Part shown: in pieces, positions 62,206-64,000 of the stretch
How positions within the stretch are numbered: the stretch's first letter is position 1
How the letters are laid out: every line of letters begins with the position of its first letter
From: Paraburkholderia ribeironis
GTDB lineage: Bacteria; Pseudomonadota; Gammaproteobacteria; Burkholderiales; Burkholderiaceae
Assembly (NCBI RefSeq): GCF_900019265.1
Contig: NZ_CYGX02000038.1
Location: 110,421-174,420, forward strand
Length of the DNA: 64,000 nt
Direction of reading: 5' to 3'
The notes under the pieces: model-generated
Databases searched by the model: none
The model's input: only the letters and a program-made list of their open reading frames with translations
Told to the model about the DNA's origin: nothing
Made by a program: the position numbers and the translations under genes

Positions 62206-63277
62206 CCCTTACCTCCATTGCCAAGCTTGCGCAGGCCTCACGAACCTGGGCCGAACATCTCGCGGATTGGGTCTAAGCACAAACGAATAGGGACTTCAGC
62301 GGCCACGATTGTTGTCATCGTAAAGATGACTCAGTCGAGCATGTGGCGTCAGCATGATGGACCAATTACATCTAGCGATCGGCAGACGGAGCCTATCCCT
62401 TTGGTCATCATGTGCGTGGCTCCAATACGAGCCAGGCGCCTCTTGCTGTTTGCGTATCGGGACATGACTGCAGTTTCAGTACAGTTGATTACTTTCGGTG
62501 TGTCCGATTGCCGCCGCACCTGCCGGTCTTCACCGTGCAGGGCACGATGTCTGCCCGACCAATCAGGCCGATCCTGCTTTCCTCTTTGTCGACGCCCGGG
62601 ACGACCCCTAAAGATATATCTACAGGATGTGCTGGAGAGGCAAGAAGATACCTCCAATCTGTCGGTCAGTGACGCTCTTTTGGCCGATGACCTGCGCGTC
62701 AATGCATCTTCTCTTATTAGGATGCTGATTAGTTCGCGACGTGTTGGGATAACACTAGTGATGCATCGGCAGTCTGGACCACAGATTTGGCGAACCCGGT
62801 TCTATGCTTTTTCAACCGGGTAGGTCGAAATCGGTCGTCCGTACCGAGAAGCGATCGCCGGTGTATGGACTAACAATTGGGACGATCAGGGACAGCGTAA
62901 CGCGTAGAGCCTATTCACACCGCAAGCATCGAGCCAACTCTTCGCGTCGATCCCGACGGTTGTCTGCGGAGACCGACATTCGCGCCAGCCTGGTTACTCG
63001 GCGCGTGATCGATGAACTCCATCATTAGACGCTCGCGCCGCGATGCGACGGCTGGCCGAAACGGCTCGACAAGAGCGCGACGCGTTCAGCAGCACGCGAC
63101 CAGGAACAATGGGATGGACTCCTCCTCACCCAACTGGCTCGCAGCGCACGGCGCATGATTGTCGTCGTGTTCGACCGGTCAACGAGGAGGAGTCCATATA
63201 CGGTCGCTCAATGTGGATGTCCAAATTGGCGGCAATCGGCCGCTGTAGACAAGTTCCTGTCCGTGTTCGTCGGTCTG
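62206..63277. other. 1.07-kb stretch without a recognisable gene
   Basis: None of the open frames in this stretch resembles a known protein, and several short frames on both strands overlap without a clear winner. A perfect 13-bp inverted repeat lies at 63114-63126 and 63185-63197. The region may be decayed mobile DNA or a hypothetical gene with frameshifts, but neither transposase motifs nor terminal repeats were found. Confidence 0.45.
63114..63197. repeat. Perfect 13-bp inverted repeat with 58-base spacer
   Basis: ATGGACTCCTCCT (63114-63126) and AGGAGGAGTCCAT (63185-63197) are exact inverted copies. They could be a stem-loop in RNA or a recombination site; the flanks show no T run. Confidence 0.7.
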
Positions 63278-63718
63278 CTATCCCGCCAAGAGAGATTCCT
63301 TTGGCATGCTCAGGCTTCGTGATCTTGCAACTACGCAGACCTCACTCGTTCCGTTGAGCAGATGGCCCTCAAGCGATATGACGTCGCCCTTCAGCTTCAG
63401 GCTCGGTTCTATCGTTACAATGCGCCATTCCATCAAGACGGTGTCACCGACGGCAACCGCTTTGCGAAAGTGGAATTCGAATTCGAGCCCAAGTCCGGCG
63501 TTGCGTTGAGTCAGAAATGTCGCGACCATACCCATCATAATCGCGGAATACTGCGTACCACTTACGATTAATCCGCCAAATCGGGTCGACCTGGCAAAAT
63601 CCTCGTCGTGATGCAAAGGACTCATGTCTCCAGCGAGGGTCGCAAATTGCCGTACGGAGTACGCATCGAATGTGACTGCTTTCGATATGGTTTCGCCTAC
63701 TTTGTAGCTTGAACTCAT
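63278..63718 (-). CDS. MaoC-family hot-dog dehydratase-like protein
   Basis: A 146-residue single-domain hot-dog protein. The (R)-hydratase motif is visible: FATLAGDMSPLHHDEDFARS then TRFGGLIVSGTQYSAIMMGM, with Asp and His in the usual catalytic positions (D31, H36). Such proteins hydrate enoyl-CoA or act as thioesterase-like domains in lipid or PHA metabolism. It lies at the window edge, and no fatty-acid gene is beside it. The ATG at 63718 has GGAGA about a dozen bases upstream. The final 282 bp (63719-64000) show no recognisable gene. Confidence 0.85.
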   Translation of the reverse strand: MSSSYKVGETISKAVTFDAYSVRQFATLAGDMSPLHHDEDFARSTRFGGLIVSGTQYSAIMMGMVATFLTQRNAGLGLEFEFHFRKAVAVGDTVLMEWRIVTIEPSLKLKGDVISLEGHLLNGTSEVCVVARSRSLSMPKESLLAG

Positions 63719-64000
63719 GGGCTTGGTGTCTCCTGCAAGAGCATAAATTTAGCGCAAAGATACCATGAGATTTACCGTCCGGTCGGTTTATTATTGAGTG
63801 AGCCTGTGTTCCCGACGTTGGCATTCATCGGTGCGCCGTCCGTCGCGTTCGCACTGGCACGCGTCATGGACGACCAAGTATGTCACCCGAAAGGCTCTCA
63901 ACGGCCGCTTTCGGGCAAGGCGATGGTCTGTTGAGGGCCGAAGGACTAAACCGCTCGCGCGGTAGGGGCTACGGTCTGACACCGGAGGTCAGGGAGAGGC

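Noticed and set aside
62206..63277. Possible transposase remnant
   Set aside because: No transposase motifs, no terminal repeats beyond one 13-bp pair, and no target duplication seen.
63719..64000. Short minus-strand frame near the window end (63791-63982)
   Set aside because: Arg/His-rich product without motifs and no ribosome site; likely chance.

Overview
The window is GC-rich and densely coded. Its gene content (xdhABC with an Ala-rich XdhC, a manC-wcaJ-wza-wzc-gmd-fcl exopolysaccharide locus, several LysR regulators, small Lys/Ala-rich proteins) points to a beta-proteobacterium of the Burkholderiaceae, most likely Paraburkholderia/Burkholderia. This is a judgement from protein resemblance, not from a database search. 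No rRNA, tRNA or CRISPR array was seen.

Layout. (1) 1-20 kb is a mosaic of metabolic and transport genes: a CelD/BcsL-type GNAT acetyltransferase, a YfcJ/YhhS-type MFS exporter, the xanthine dehydrogenase operon xdhA-xdhB-xdhC (XdhC is N-terminally truncated and carries a 12-bp repeat tract), two LysR regulators, a DsbA-like chromene carboxylate isomerase, an orphan membrane-anchored TAXI binding protein, a BON-domain protein with a clear terminator, TauE/SafE and LysE-family permeases, and a tight lyase / CoA-transferase / MFS operon (16.3-20.0 kb) ending at a very long hairpin. (2) 20-30 kb holds a surface-sugar module: two paralogous secreted proteins that look like clan-A glycoside hydrolases, a family 4 glycosyltransferase, a secreted PIG-L deacetylase fused to lectin and FG-GAP-like segments, and a GDP-mannose mannosyl hydrolase. 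(3) 30.9-54.8 kb is a colanic-acid-like Wzx/Wzy exopolysaccharide locus: a GlxA-like AraC regulator, manC, wcaJ, wza, wzc, gmd, fcl, two glycosyltransferases including wcaI, a WcaF-like acetyltransferase, a GMC oxidoreductase, further glycosyltransferases, a Wzy-like polymerase, a membrane acyltransferase and a Wzx-like flippase. (4) 54.8-58.6 kb has three poorly known envelope proteins and one frameshifted remnant. (5) 59.0-64 kb is richer in A/T and looks acquired: a methyltransferase, a second flippase, an RgpF-like protein, about 1 kb without a recognisable gene, and a MaoC-like protein.

How it fits together. ManC makes GDP-mannose; Gmd and Fcl turn it into GDP-fucose; WcaJ starts the repeat unit on undecaprenyl phosphate; the glycosyltransferases extend it; WcaF-like and acyltransferase-3 enzymes decorate it; Wzx/Wzy flip and polymerise; Wza/Wzc export and control chain length. 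The secreted hydrolase-like and deacetylase-like proteins of region 2 are good candidates for trimming or remodelling the same polymer. A recurring pattern is the presence of short in-frame tandem repeats (units that are multiples of 3 bp) in many unrelated genes.
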